The notes: generated by a model from the sequence alone, not told the origin. Shown: positions 1-8,797, counted from the first letter of the stretch. The stretch is DNA of 64,000 nt from Pseudomonas bohemica (GCF_002934685.1 NZ_NKHL01000102.1:41208-105207); one strand, 5' to 3'. Made by a program: numbers and translations.

Positions 1-572
1 GGTTCTTCGTCTACGTGCTGGGTGGCTCGCTGGACCGACTGTTCTTCGCCCAGGCGCTGCCAGCACCGACCTTCGGCACGCCGGGCTTGCTTTGGGCCTC
101 GCTTACATTGGCGCTGCTGGCGGTGCCGGTAGTGATCGTCGCGACCGAAGAGGGGCTTGCGCGTATCCCGCTGACCCTGCGTGAAGGCTCGCTGGCTTTG
201 GGCGCTACCAAAGCCGAGACGCTGTGGAAGATCGTTCTACCGATGGCCAGCCCGGCGATGATGACCGGCTTGATTCTCGCGGTGGCCCGCGCCGCCGGCG
301 AGGTCGCGCCGCTGATGCTGGTGGGTGTTGTGAAGATGGCGCCGTCGCTGCCGCTGGATGGCAACTATCCGTATCTGCACCTGGACCAGAAGATCATGCA
401 CTTGGGCTTCCACATCTATGACGTCGGCTTTCAGAGCCCCAACGTCGAGGCCGCGCGGCCGCTGGTGTACGCCACGGCGCTGTTGCTGGTGTTGGTGATC
501 GCTCTGTTGAACCTGTCGGCAGTGTTCATCCGCAACCGCCTACGCGAGAAGTACAAAGCTCTGGACGGGTGA
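1..572 (+). CDS. pstA: Phosphate ABC transporter permease PstA (C-terminal part)
   Basis: Inner-membrane permease subunit of the high-affinity phosphate importer PstSCAB. The frame is open at the left edge (first full codon at 3), so only about the last 189 residues are present. The visible part holds the BPD-transporter signature: the EAA loop that docks on the ATPase reads roughly [20 protein letters not shown], followed by a hydrophobic segment ([20 protein letters not shown]) typical of PstA. The last membrane segment ends in a basic tail. pstB follows 103 bases downstream and phoU after that, the usual pst order. pstS, pstC and the Pho-regulated promoter would lie left of the window. Confidence 0.95.
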   Translation, partial: FFVYVLGGSLDRLFFAQALPAPTFGTPGLLWASLTLALLAVPVVIVATEEGLARIPLTLREGSLALGATKAETLWKIVLPMASPAMMTGLILAVARAAGEVAPLMLVGVVKMAPSLPLDGNYPYLHLDQKIMHLGFHIYDVGFQSPNVEAARPLVYATALLLVLVIALLNLSAVFIRNRLREKYKALDG

Positions 573-675
573 ACCAGAACCCGTTTCGAGCTTCAGGCGG
601 CAAGCCAAAAGCCGTGCGTTTCCATACCAGACTTGCAGCTTAAAGCTCGCAGCTACGAACGAAGTGAGACCGACC

Positions 676-1506
676 ATGCAAGATTCCCACACCCACGCCA
701 TCAACATGTCGGCACTGGGTCGCAAGCGCCAGGTGCTGGACCTCGCCAGCGAAGAAGTGGCGCTGGAGGTGCCGGGCCTGAATCTGTTCTATGGCGAAAA
801 ACAGGCGCTGTACGACATTCAGATGAACATCCCCAAGCGCCGGGTGACGTCGTTCATTGGCCCGTCCGGCTGCGGCAAGTCGACGTTGCTGCGCAGCTTC
901 AATCGCATGAACGATCTGGTGGACGGCTGCCGCGTGCAGGGCGAGATCAAGCTCGACAGCCACGACATTTACACCAAGGGCGAAGACGTCGCCGAGCTGC
1001 GTCGTCGGATCGGCATGGTGTTCCAGAAGCCCAACCCGTTTCCCAAGACCGTTTATGAAAACGTGGTCTACGGCCTGCGGATTCAGGGCATCAACAAGAA
1101 GCGCACTCTCGACGAGGCGGTCGAATGGGCATTGCGCGGCGCGGCGCTGTGGGATGAGGTCAAGGACCGCCTGCATGAGTCGGCGCTCGGGCTTTCCGGT
1201 GGTCAGCAGCAACGCCTGGTGATCGCCCGCACTATCGCCGTCGAACCCGAAGTACTGCTACTCGACGAGCCGTGCTCGGCGCTCGACCCGATTTCGACGT
1301 TAAAAGTCGAAGAGCTGATCTACGAACTGAAATCCAAATACACCATTGTGATCGTGACCCACAACATGCAGCAGGCGGCGCGCGTATCGGATTACACCGC
1401 GTTTCTGTACATGGGCAAGGTGGTCGAGTTCGGGGACACCGATACGTTGTTCACCAATCCGACCAAAAAACAGACTGAAGACTACATAACCGGTCGTTAT
1501 GGCTAG
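676..1506 (+). CDS. pstB: Phosphate ABC transporter ATP-binding protein PstB
   Basis: Cytoplasmic ATPase that energises phosphate import through PstA and PstC. The protein has 276 residues. Walker [10 protein letters not shown] lies at about 62-70, the ABC signature is LSGGQQQR, and Walker B is [12 protein letters not shown], followed by the switch-His segment [14 protein letters not shown]. The C-terminus ITGRYG is typical of PstB. I chose ATG 676; an in-frame GTG at 664 adds only four residues and has no better ribosome site. It sits between pstA and phoU in the same direction. PstB also acts with PhoU in signalling phosphate status to PhoR, which lies further right on the other strand. Confidence 0.97.
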   Translation: MQDSHTHAINMSALGRKRQVLDLASEEVALEVPGLNLFYGEKQALYDIQMNIPKRRVTSFIGPSGCGKSTLLRSFNRMNDLVDGCRVQGEIKLDSHDIYTKGEDVAELRRRIGMVFQKPNPFPKTVYENVVYGLRIQGINKKRTLDEAVEWALRGAALWDEVKDRLHESALGLSGGQQQRLVIARTIAVEPEVLLLDEPCSALDPISTLKVEELIYELKSKYTIVIVTHNMQQAARVSDYTAFLYMGKVVEFGDTDTLFTNPTKKQTEDYITGRYG

Positions 1507-1560
1507 CACGTGTTTCGTCAGCCTTGAACCACCGCGCAATCAATCGGACGGACACTCAGC

Positions 1561-2319
1561 ATGATCAAAGACAGCCACACACATCACATCTCCCAGCAGT
1601 TCAACGCTGAACTGGAAGAAGTTCGCAGCCACCTGCTGGAAATGGGTGGTCTGGTGGAGAAACAGGTCAACGACGCGGTCACCGCGCTGATCGAAGCCGA
1701 TTCGGGCCTGGCCCAACGGGTTCGTGAAGTCGACGACCGCATCAATCAGATGGAGCGCAACATCGACGAAGAATGCCTGCGCATTCTGGCCCGTCGTCAG
1801 CCTGCGGCTTCGGACCTGCGTCTGATCATCAGCATTTCCAAGTCGGTGATCGACCTGGAGCGCATCGGCGACGAATCCACCAAGATCGCCCGTCGCGCCA
1901 TTCAGTTGTGCGAAGAAGGCGAGGCGCCGCGCGGTTATGTGGAAGTGCGCCACATCAGCGATCAGGTCAGCAAAATGGTGCGTGACGCGCTGGACTCGTT
2001 CGCCCGCTTCGACGCCGATCTGGCGCTATCGGTGGCGCAATACGACAAGAACATCGACCGCGAATACAAGACTGCGCTGCGTGAACTGGTCACCTACATG
2101 ATGGAGGATCCGCGCTCGATCTCCCGCGTGCTCAGCGTGATCTGGGTCCTGCGTTCACTGGAGCGCATCGGCGACCACGCGCGCAATATCTCGGAACTGG
2201 TGATTTATCTGGTTCGCGGTACCGACGTGCGCCACCTGGGCCTCAAGCGCATGCAGGAAGAGGTCAAAGGATTGTCCGCCGAAATACCTAATGTTCCAGA
2301 CGCACCTGACGATAAGTAA
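1561..2319 (+). CDS. phoU: Phosphate signalling protein PhoU
   Basis: Cytoplasmic negative regulator that links the Pst transporter to PhoR and keeps the Pho regulon off when phosphate is plentiful. The 252 residues contain the two PhoU three-helix repeats. The metal-binding E/DxxxD-type segments are visible as VIDLERIGDESTKIARR in the first repeat and VLRSLERIGDHARNISEL in the second. Length is normal, slightly above the 240 of enteric PhoU. It is the last gene of the pst operon, 54 bases after pstB, and an intrinsic terminator follows 11 bases after its stop. Confidence 0.97.
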   Translation: MIKDSHTHHISQQFNAELEEVRSHLLEMGGLVEKQVNDAVTALIEADSGLAQRVREVDDRINQMERNIDEECLRILARRQPAASDLRLIISISKSVIDLERIGDESTKIARRAIQLCEEGEAPRGYVEVRHISDQVSKMVRDALDSFARFDADLALSVAQYDKNIDREYKTALRELVTYMMEDPRSISRVLSVIWVLRSLERIGDHARNISELVIYLVRGTDVRHLGLKRMQEEVKGLSAEIPNVPDAPDDK

Positions 2320-2330
2320 GATTGCCTGAG

Positions 2331-2363
2331 AAAAAATGCCTGGCGAATGCCGGGCTTTTTTTT
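2331..2363 (+). terminator. Intrinsic terminator after phoU
   Basis: A run of six A is followed by GCCTGGC (2338-2344), the loop GAAT and GCCGGGC (2349-2355). This gives a 7-bp GC-rich stem with one G-T wobble, and eight T follow at once. It closes the pst-phoU transcription unit. Confidence 0.9.
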
Positions 2364-2503
2364 GGGGGAGTGATCCGTTTTCCGGTCGCCTATCATCTGT
2401 CACCCGCGAATAAATATCCCGGTGTCGTCAAACAATTTGGCAGCTGGCCACCAGCCAGCGAATATGCTCGCCATTTGCGGTGAACACGCCATCAGGAGCG
2501 TCG

Positions 2504-3400
2504 ATGAGTAAAGTCAGTATATTGGTGGTGGATGACGCGCCGTTCATCCGCGATCTGGTCAAGAAAGGGCTGCGTAACGCCTTTCCCGGCATCGTGCTTG
2601 AAGACGCAGTCAACGGTCGCAAAGCCCAGGTCCTACTGGCCCGTGAGGCTTTCGATCTAGTGTTGTGCGATTGGGAAATGCCCGAGATGTCCGGACTCGA
2701 GTTGCTGGCCTGGTGTCGTCAGCAAGAGAGCCTGAAAACCATGCCGTTCATCATGGTGACCAGCCGCGGCGACAAGGAAAACGTCATTCAGGCGATCCAG
2801 TCCGGTGTTTCTGACTTCATCGGCAAGCCATTCACCAACGAGCAATTGCTGACCAAGGTCAAGAAAGCGCTGCATAAGGTAGGCAAGCTGGAAGCGTTGA
2901 TGTCCACCGCGCCGCCACGTGCGAACGCGGCATTCGCCAACGACTCGCTGGGTGCATTGACCGGCAACCGGCCCGAGGCGGTTTCCGCGACGCCGAGCGT
3001 TTCTGCCCCTGCACAGCCACTGAACAAGCCTGCAGCCCAGCCCGTGGCGTCGAAAGCGCCTACCGGCCGCGGCCAGGGCCAGTTGCGTCTGTCCAGCGGC
3101 ACTCAGCAGTGCGTGATCAAGGCGTTGACGCTCAAGGAAGCCTCGCTGGTGGTACGCCGCGGCGAGACCCTGCCGCAAATTCTGGACAGCGCCGTGCTCG
3201 ATCTGGAGCAGGGTGAAAACGCCGAGGTCGCCCGGCTGAACGGCTACCTGCACGCCATCGCCGCATTCGAGCAAAAGCCGGACAGCGATTGGCTGCAACT
3301 GACCTTCCGTTTCGTCGATCAGGACACCCAGAAGCTCGACTACCTCTCGCGGCTGATTGCCCGGGGTACGGCGCTGAAGCACTTCGTCCCCGGCGCGTAA
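2504..3400 (+). CDS. CheY-like response regulator with PilZ-like C-terminal region
   Basis: The 298-residue protein has an N-terminal receiver domain (about residues 1-122): acidic pair D10-D11, phospho-acceptor D56 in VLCDWEMPEMSG, the conserved T/S in IMVTSRGDKE, and K in IGKPFT. A linker rich in Pro, Ala and Gln (about 140-190) leads to a C-terminal domain of about 105 residues that looks PilZ-like (VVRRGETLP ... LTFRFVDQD), although a clear cyclic-di-GMP RxxxR motif is not obvious. ATG 2504 is preceded by AGGAG at 2494-2498. A response regulator in this place after phoU, with the peptidase gene next, is conserved in Pseudomonas. No adjacent histidine kinase of its own is present. The output is unknown. 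Confidence 0.85.
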   Translation: MSKVSILVVDDAPFIRDLVKKGLRNAFPGIVLEDAVNGRKAQVLLAREAFDLVLCDWEMPEMSGLELLAWCRQQESLKTMPFIMVTSRGDKENVIQAIQSGVSDFIGKPFTNEQLLTKVKKALHKVGKLEALMSTAPPRANAAFANDSLGALTGNRPEAVSATPSVSAPAQPLNKPAAQPVASKAPTGRGQGQLRLSSGTQQCVIKALTLKEASLVVRRGETLPQILDSAVLDLEQGENAEVARLNGYLHAIAAFEQKPDSDWLQLTFRFVDQDTQKLDYLSRLIARGTALKHFVPGA

Positions 3401-3417
3401 GCCGCGCACACGACATT

Positions 3418-3504
3418 TGTAGGTGCGCGCTTGCCCGCGATTGCGGTGGTTCAGACGCACATGATGGGTCAGACAGATTGCTATCGCAGGCAAGCGCTCC
3501 TACA
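3418..3504. repeat. REP-type doublet (inverted pair)
   Basis: TGTAGGTGCGCGCTTGCCCG at the left and its inverted partner CAGGCAAGCGCTCCTACA at the right face each other across about 50 bases. This is the common Pseudomonas intergenic palindrome. It can fold into a long cruciform or mRNA hairpin between the response-regulator and peptidase genes. Confidence 0.85.
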
Positions 3505-3674
3505 ACGATTGACTCGCTCTCCAACCCAGCATAGAAATTGCAAAACCCTTCGCGTCCGACCCTGACGCGATTTCCTTGACGCTTCGTCTATTACCGATTG
3601 ATACGGATAAGTCCTTTTCTATCGGCTTCGCTGTTAGGCTTGCCCCCATCGTTCCCTACGCCAGGCCTATCCAG

Positions 3675-4583
3675 ATGTTAGAGCGCTTGCTGGTAGTGTG
3701 TGCATTGCTGCTGGCTGCTCAATCGGCCGCAGCGGTGACCATTTACAGATTCACCGACGCCAACGGAGTGGTTTCGTTTACCGACCAACCCGTGCCCGGT
3801 GCGCAGGTGATGAAGCTTCGCGAACGCATGGTCGAGCACATCGACACTCAGGTGCGTCTCAACGTCAAGAAAACCAAAGGCACCGACAGCCTCTACGTGC
3901 GCAACGATTTGTATGCGCCCGTGGAAATCGAGTTGAAGCTCTCCGGCGTAAAGAACGTGGTAGGCGTCGCCGATCAAGTCATCCGCCGTACCATTCCCGC
4001 CCGCAGCAATGAACGCCTGATCGCACTGAGCCCGGTGACGCCGGGCAAGGCTATGGCCTACAAGTCGAGCCTGCGCTCCATTGTCGGCGATCCGCAGCGC
4101 AGTATTTCGGGCAGTGGCTTCGCCTATCGCTATCCGCTGCCTTGGGTCGGTGGCCCGTTCCGCATCAGCCAGGGCCCGCAAGGCTCATACAGCCACGTAG
4201 GCGCCAAGAGCCGTTACGCCATCGACATCGCCATGCCCGAAGGCACCCCGATCATCGCAGCACGCAGCGGAACGGTGATCAAGACCGAAAACAGCCAGAC
4301 TGGCAAAGGCGCCAATCCGTCGGGCAACTTCGTGCGCATCCTGCATGACGACGGCACGATGGGCGTTTATCTGCACCTGCAGCAGGGATCGGTCAGCGTT
4401 AAGGAAGGCGAGCGGGTCGCTGTTGGCTCGCCGCTGGGGCGCTCAGGCAATACCGGCAACAGCACCGGCCCGCACCTGCATTTCGTGGTGCAGCGCAACG
4501 TCGGGCTGGCGCTGGAGTCGATCCCCTACGAATTCGCACAGCCGGTGCAGAGTCTGCAGAATTTTGCGATTGGGGGGAATTGA
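3675..4583 (+). CDS. Secreted M23 family (LytM-like) peptidase with DUF4124 domain
   Basis: Probable periplasmic murein endopeptidase or LytM-type regulator of amidases. The signal peptide MLERLLVVCALLLAAQSAAA is followed by a DUF4124 domain (YRFTDANGVVSFTDQP, about residues 23-60). A middle beta domain follows, then an M23 domain at about 170-290 with the zinc-ligand segments H-x6-YAID and GPHLHFV. Both histidines of the HxH pair are present, so it may be catalytically active. I chose ATG 3675 because it opens directly on the signal peptide; the longer frame upstream has no such logic. Total 302 residues. It is flanked by REP doublets on both sides and stands as a single gene, convergent with the next one. 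Confidence 0.88.
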   Translation: MLERLLVVCALLLAAQSAAAVTIYRFTDANGVVSFTDQPVPGAQVMKLRERMVEHIDTQVRLNVKKTKGTDSLYVRNDLYAPVEIELKLSGVKNVVGVADQVIRRTIPARSNERLIALSPVTPGKAMAYKSSLRSIVGDPQRSISGSGFAYRYPLPWVGGPFRISQGPQGSYSHVGAKSRYAIDIAMPEGTPIIAARSGTVIKTENSQTGKGANPSGNFVRILHDDGTMGVYLHLQQGSVSVKEGERVAVGSPLGRSGNTGNSTGPHLHFVVQRNVGLALESIPYEFAQPVQSLQNFAIGGN

Positions 4584-4611
4584 TTCGTTTTCGTGGGTAG
4601 CCGTGATTCAT

Positions 4612-4700
4612 TGTAAGAGCGCGCTCGCCCGCGATTGCGGTGTGTCAGTCACAGGACATGTTTGAGACACACCGCAATCGCGGGTAAGCGCGCTCCTACA
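4612..4700. repeat. REP-type doublet (inverted pair)
   Basis: TGTAAGAGCGCGCTCGCCCG and the inverse CGGGTAAGCGCGCTCCTACA enclose a further inverted pair (GCGATTGCGGTGTGTC / GACACACCGCAATCGC), making a nearly continuous long palindrome. It lies between the convergent peptidase and CorC-like genes and may act as a bidirectional mRNA end. Confidence 0.85.
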
Positions 4701-4726
4701 CGGGGCGGCGTTCGTTCAGACGATCG

Positions 4727-6067
4727 TCAATTCAGCCTCAAGACCTTGGCCAGCACGATCTTCGGGCCTTTCATCTTCTTGATGATGATGCGCAGACCCT
4801 CGATCTCCATGACTTCCTCTTCCTCAGGCACGCGCTTGAGGCTGTCATAGATCAGGCCCGCCAGCGTCTCGGCTTCGACGTGGTCCAGATCGATGCCCAA
4901 CAGGCGCTCGACCTTGAACAGCGGCGTATCGCCACGGACCAGCAGCTTGCCCGGCTGATAGGCGAGGATGCCGCGTTCGGCCTTGCGGTGTTCGTCCTGA
5001 ATGTCGCCGACCAGCACTTCCAGCACGTCTTCCATGGTCAAGTAACCGATTACCTTGCCATCTGCTTCTTCAACCAATGCGAAGTGCGCGCCGCCTTGAC
5101 GGAACTGCTCCAGCAGGCGCGACAACGGCATGTGCTTGGAAACCCGCTCCAGCGGACGCGTCAGCTCGGCCAGGTTGAACGACTCGGGAATGTGGTCCAG
5201 CGCCGCCAGCTCCAGCAGCAAATCCTTGATGTGCAGCAGGCCGACGAACTCGCCACGGTCGGCGTCATACACCGGATAACGACTGAATTTGTGACGGCGG
5301 AACAGCGCGAGGATTTCCTTGAGCGGCGCGTTGAACTCCAGCGTCACGAGGTCTTCCCGGGAGTTGGCCCAGTCCACCACTTCCAGCTCGCCCATTTCCA
5401 CGGCAGAAGCCAGTACGCGCATGCCCTGGTCGCTCGGGTCCTGGCCGCGGCTCGAGTGCAGGATCAGCTTTAGTTCTTCGCGACTGTAGTGGTGCTCGTG
5501 ATGCGGGCCGGGTTCGCCCTGGCCAGCAATCCGCAAAATGCCGTTGGCGCTGGCGTTGAGCAGGTAGATGGCCGGGTACATGGCCCAATAAAACAGATAC
5601 AGCGGAACGGCCGTCCACAGCGACAGCAGCTCGGGTTTGCGGATGGCCCAGGATTTGGGCGCCAGTTCGCCGACCACGATATGCAGATAGGAAATGACGA
5701 AGAAGGCCGTGAAGAACGAGACGCCCTTGACCACTTCCGGCGAATTCACGCCCAGCATTTCCAAAAGTGGCGCTAACAGATGCGCGAATGCCGGCTCACC
5801 GACCCAACCCAGGCCCAGCGAGGCGAGGGTGATGCCCAGCTGACAGGCCGAGAGATAGGCGTCCAACTGACTGTGAACCGTGCGCAGGATACGGCCGCGC
5901 CAGCCGTTTTTCTCGGCAATGGATTCCACACGCGTGGAGCGCAGTTTGACCATGGCGAACTCTGCGGCAACGAAAAAACCGTTGAGCAGGACCAGAATCA
6001 TTGCGAAGAGAATCATGCCGAAGTCGGCGAAAATTGAAGCCAGGCTAATACCAGGGGAAGGGTCCAT
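4727..6067 (-). CDS. CNNM/CorC family membrane protein with tandem CBS domains
   Basis: Inner-membrane protein of the hemolysin C / CorC group, 446 residues. It has an N-terminal CNNM (DUF21) domain of about four hydrophobic segments (FGMILFAMILVLLNGFFVAAE; SACQLGITLASLGLGWVGEP; FFTAFFVISYLHIVVGE; AVPLYLFYWAMYPAIYLLN). A cytosolic CBS pair follows (about 215-340), then a C-terminal CorC_HlyC domain. The family is linked to divalent cation (Mg or Co) efflux or homeostasis; the exact substrate cannot be read from sequence. I chose ATG at 6067 rather than an upstream in-frame start at 6130 because membrane topology begins shortly after it. It runs convergent to the peptidase gene and follows phoR on the same strand after a gap of about 98 bases. 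Confidence 0.9.
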   Translation of the reverse strand: MDPSPGISLASIFADFGMILFAMILVLLNGFFVAAEFAMVKLRSTRVESIAEKNGWRGRILRTVHSQLDAYLSACQLGITLASLGLGWVGEPAFAHLLAPLLEMLGVNSPEVVKGVSFFTAFFVISYLHIVVGELAPKSWAIRKPELLSLWTAVPLYLFYWAMYPAIYLLNASANGILRIAGQGEPGPHHEHHYSREELKLILHSSRGQDPSDQGMRVLASAVEMGELEVVDWANSREDLVTLEFNAPLKEILALFRRHKFSRYPVYDADRGEFVGLLHIKDLLLELAALDHIPESFNLAELTRPLERVSKHMPLSRLLEQFRQGGAHFALVEEADGKVIGYLTMEDVLEVLVGDIQDEHRKAERGILAYQPGKLLVRGDTPLFKVERLLGIDLDHVEAETLAGLIYDSLKRVPEEEEVMEIEGLRIIIKKMKGPKIVLAKVLRLN

Positions 6068-6165
6068 GATGGAGTTTTGCAGGTTCCGTTTTGAAAGAGG
6101 ATGGAATAAACCCCCACAAATGGAGGGCATAAGCGAAGCAATTTAGCGGCTATCCACGTGCTTTG

Positions 6166-7467
6166 CTAGGGCTTGGTCATCTGGACTGGGGCGAAGTTGC
6201 AGATAAACACGCTGCCCTTGCCCAACACGCTGTTGATCTCCAGCGAGCCGCGATGGCGCAACAACACATGTTTGACGATCGCCAGCCCCAGCCCTGTGCC
6301 ACCTGTATTGGAGGCGCGGCTGGAATCGACACGATAGAAGCGCTCGGTCAGACGCGGGATGTGCTTGCTGTCGATGCCGATGCCCGAATCCTGCACGCTC
6401 AAGTGCGCGCCGCGCCCGTCAGCCCACCAGCGAATGCGAATCTTGCCTTCGGCCGGGGTGTATTTCACTGCGTTGAAAATCAGGTTGGAGAACGCGCTGC
6501 GCAGCTCTGCCTCGCTGCCTTTAAGGTTCCAGTCGCTTTCCAGGTCCAGCGTGATCTCCTGGTTCTTGGCGCCGGACAATGCCTGTGCATCATTGGTGAT
6601 GCTCTGCAGCAATGCAGACACAGCGATGGGCTGGCTGTCCGACGGGTAATCGGTGGCTTCGAGCTTGGCCAGGAGCAGCAGGTCATTGAGCAGGGTCTGC
6701 ATGCGCCCGCCTTGCTGGTGCATTTGCTGCAGAGCGCGGACCCAGCGCGGATTCACTTCTTCGACGTTATCCAGCAGCGTTTCCAGATAGCCGCAGATCA
6801 CTGTCAATGGCGTGCGCAGTTCATGGGACACGTTGGCCACGAAGTCCTTGCGCATCAGTTCCAGCTGATGAAGCCGGGTGACATCGCGCACCAGCATCAG
6901 GTGCTCGTTGTTGCCATAACGGGTGATCAGCATCTGGATGCGCAGGCGGTCATTGACCGGCGAGGGGATTTCCAGCGGCTCGGTGTAACTGGCTTGCGCG
7001 AAGTATTCCTTGAAACGCGGATGACGTACCAGATTGGTCACCGGCTGGCCGCTGTCTTGGGGTGTCTTCAAACCGAGCAGGGTTTCGGCAGCGCGGTTCC
7101 ACCATTCCAGATTGCCTTCGCTGTCGAGCATGACGACGGCGTCTTTCAACGCAGCGGTGGATTCCTGAACCCGGTCGATGACCGCTTGCAGCCGGCCACG
7201 TACGCGCTGGTCGCGCCGTTGCAGGTGATAAATGCTGTCGAAGACATCGCCCCACAAGCCGTAGCCATCCGGCGGAGGTTCGTCAGGTTTGTGGTTGCGC
7301 AGCCAATCGTGCAGGCGCAGCAACTGTTTGAGGGTCCAGGCCAAATACAGCCCCAAACCGATGGCCAGACACCCGCCGTAATGCCCGCTGATCAGGCCGG
7401 CCAGCAGCGAGGCCGTGACCAACAGCAGCAAGTGGCGGATCAGGGTGCCATGCCAATTGTGATTCAA
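6166..7467 (-). CDS. phoR: Phosphate regulon sensor histidine kinase PhoR
   Basis: Membrane sensor kinase that phosphorylates PhoB when phosphate is short. The 433 residues contain two N-terminal hydrophobic segments (about 10-45), a charged PhoR linker, a PAS domain (about 100-200; LEWWNRAAETLLG), the HisKA box FVANVSHELRTPLTVICGY with phospho-acceptor H215, and a HATPase_c domain with N box (LRSAFSNLIFNAVKYTP), G1 (DSGIGI) and G2 (GTGLGLAIVKHV). The start is TTG at 7467, supported by AAGGAC eight bases upstream. It lies 45 bases after phoB on the same strand, so both are probably cotranscribed from the Pho-box promoter in front of phoB. Confidence 0.96.
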   Translation of the reverse strand: MNHNWHGTLIRHLLLLVTASLLAGLISGHYGGCLAIGLGLYLAWTLKQLLRLHDWLRNHKPDEPPPDGYGLWGDVFDSIYHLQRRDQRVRGRLQAVIDRVQESTAALKDAVVMLDSEGNLEWWNRAAETLLGLKTPQDSGQPVTNLVRHPRFKEYFAQASYTEPLEIPSPVNDRLRIQMLITRYGNNEHLMLVRDVTRLHQLELMRKDFVANVSHELRTPLTVICGYLETLLDNVEEVNPRWVRALQQMHQQGGRMQTLLNDLLLLAKLEATDYPSDSQPIAVSALLQSITNDAQALSGAKNQEITLDLESDWNLKGSEAELRSAFSNLIFNAVKYTPAEGKIRIRWWADGRGAHLSVQDSGIGIDSKHIPRLTERFYRVDSSRASNTGGTGLGLAIVKHVLLRHRGSLEINSVLGKGSVFICNFAPVQMTKP

Positions 7468-7512
7468 TTAACGCGTCCTTGTCATCAGCGCAGGCTGAGT
7501 CCAAAAGCCTGC

Positions 7513-8202
7513 TCAGCTTTTGGTGGAGAATCGGTAGCCAGTACCGCGGACGGTTTGTACCAGATTTTCATAGGCATCGCCGAGGGCTTTGCGCAGACGA
7601 CGGATGTGTACGTCGACGGTGCGCTCTTCAACATAGACATTGCCTCCCCAGACCTGATCGAGCAGTTGGCCGCGAGTGTAGGCGCGTTCCTGGTGAGTCA
7701 TGAAAAACTGCAGCAATCGGTATTCGGTCGGGCCCATCTCGGCGGGTTTGCCGTCGATGGTCACGCGGTGGCTGATCGGGTCGAGCAGCAGGCCGCCGAC
7801 TTCGATAGGCGACTCGCCATCGTTGGGACCGGCGCGACGCAGCACGGCCTTGAGGCGCGCCACCAGCTCGCGGGGAGAGAAGGGTTTGGTGATGTAATCG
7901 TCGGCGCCGACTTCAAGACCCTGGATCTTGTTGTCCTCTTCGCCTTTGGCGGTAAGCATGATGATCGGGATATCCCCGGTCAGTTCGTCACGCTTCAAAC
8001 GCCGCGCCAGTTCAATGCCAGACGTGCCGGGCAGCATCCAGTCGAGCAGGATCAAATCGGGTTTGCGGTCGACAATGATGGCGTGGGCTTGTTGAGAGTT
8101 CTCTGCCTCCATGCAGTCATAGCCGGCCATTTCCAGTGCGACGGCGATCATCTCGCGAATCGGCGCTTCGTCATCGACGATCAGAATGCTCCTGCCAACC
8201 AT
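7513..8202 (-). CDS. phoB: Phosphate regulon response regulator PhoB
   Basis: Transcription activator of the phosphate-starvation regulon, an OmpR/PhoB type of 229 residues. The receiver domain has D10-D11 and phospho-acceptor D54 ([16 protein letters not shown]), then T in IMLTAKGEE and K in [10 protein letters not shown]. The C-terminal winged helix (about 130-227) contains the recognition segment [19 protein letters not shown]. The length equals that of other PhoB proteins. It heads the phoB-phoR unit. Two Pho-box-like sites lie within 75 bases of its start, which suggests autoregulation. Confidence 0.97.
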   Translation of the reverse strand: MVGRSILIVDDEAPIREMIAVALEMAGYDCMEAENSQQAHAIIVDRKPDLILLDWMLPGTSGIELARRLKRDELTGDIPIIMLTAKGEEDNKIQGLEVGADDYITKPFSPRELVARLKAVLRRAGPNDGESPIEVGGLLLDPISHRVTIDGKPAEMGPTEYRLLQFFMTHQERAYTRGQLLDQVWGGNVYVEERTVDVHIRRLRKALGDAYENLVQTVRGTGYRFSTKS

Positions 8203-8214
8203 GCCTCGAACCTC

Positions 8215-8232
8215 ATGTCATTTAACTGTCTT
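8215..8232 (+). promoter_or_regulatory. Pho box candidate (rightward-facing)
   Basis: ATGTCAT-ttaa-CTGTCTT matches the PhoB consensus CTGTCAT-N4-CTGTCAT in 12 of 14 fixed bases. It points right, towards the gene at 8374, with a -10-like TTAGATAA at 8241-8248, eight bases beyond. It lies between the phoB start codon and the opposite box at 8256-8273. Confidence 0.6.
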
Positions 8233-8255
8233 GGGGCGCATTAGATAACGGAATT

Positions 8256-8273
8256 ATTGCAGTCGTGTGACAG
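8256..8273 (-). promoter_or_regulatory. Pho box candidate of the phoB promoter
   Basis: On the minus strand this reads CTGTCAC-acga-CTGCAAT, 11 of 14 fixed positions of the Pho-box consensus. A -10-like TTATCTAA (8248-8241) follows seven bases downstream, the spacing expected for a PhoB-activated promoter. A transcript would start near 8235, giving phoB a leader of about 30 bases. Confidence 0.6.
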
Positions 8274-8373
8274 GTTGGTGCGAACGGTGCGCAATGGCCG
8301 GTCTAGAGCTAAGCTATCGTTCCTGTCCTACAACAATTGTCTAAACAACGACGAATAAAAAGAGGATGTACCT

Positions 8374-8754
8374 ATGGCTAAGATTTGTTCTGCTTTTATG
8401 GGGCTGCTGGCTGCCGCAGCATTGGCATCGTCAGGCCTGGCCTTCGCCGCCGATCCTGCCATGACCACTGATGGTGTGCTGACCACCCACCAGGGCCTGA
8501 CGCTCTACACCTTCGACAAAGACACGTCCGCAGGTAAATCGGTGTGCAACGATCAATGCGCAACCAACTGGCCACCTTTAACCGCCAGCGACAGTGACAA
8601 AGCCGAAGGCGACTGGACCATCATCAAGCGTGAAGACGGCGCGTCGCAGTGGGTTTACAAAGGCAAACCGCTTTACACCTTCAAGAACGACAAAGCCGCT
8701 GGCGACAAGACGGGCGACGGCAAGGGCGACGTCTGGCACGTGGCCAAACCCTGA
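8374..8754 (+). CDS. Secreted COG4315-family (Lipoprotein_15) repeat protein
   Basis: Small exported protein of 126 residues. A signal peptide (about 1-25, ending SGLAFAA) is followed by two copies of the family repeat Y-x-(FWY)-x-x-D: LTLYTFDKDTSAGKS with CNDQCATNWPPL, and PLYTFKNDKAAGDKTGDGKG. There is no lipobox cysteine at the signal-peptide end, so it is likely soluble in the periplasm despite the family name. The function of this family is unknown. GAGG at about 8362 supports ATG 8374. The gene diverges from phoB, and a rightward Pho box 140 bases upstream could place it under phosphate control (inference). Confidence 0.88.
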   Translation: MAKICSAFMGLLAAAALASSGLAFAADPAMTTDGVLTTHQGLTLYTFDKDTSAGKSVCNDQCATNWPPLTASDSDKAEGDWTIIKREDGASQWVYKGKPLYTFKNDKAAGDKTGDGKGDVWHVAKP

Positions 8755-8768
8755 TCTGTCCGCTCAGC

Positions 8769-8797
8769 CTGCGCTGTCCCAACCTGGGTCAGCGCAG
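8769..8797. terminator. Hairpin between convergent genes, overlapping the ubiA stop
   Basis: CTGCGCTG-T-CCCA, loop ACC, TGGG-T-CAGCGCAG: a 12-bp stem with one T-T mismatch and a 3-base loop. No U tract follows on either strand, so it is not a textbook intrinsic terminator. Its place between convergent ends, covering the last codons of ubiA, suggests mRNA 3' end protection or termination. Confidence 0.4.

Noticed and set aside
6163..8244. Very long plus-strand open frame (693 codons) opposite phoR and phoB
   Set aside because: It is an antisense shadow of two well-recognised genes, produced by GC-rich codon bias; its translation has no domain and spans both genes and their gap.
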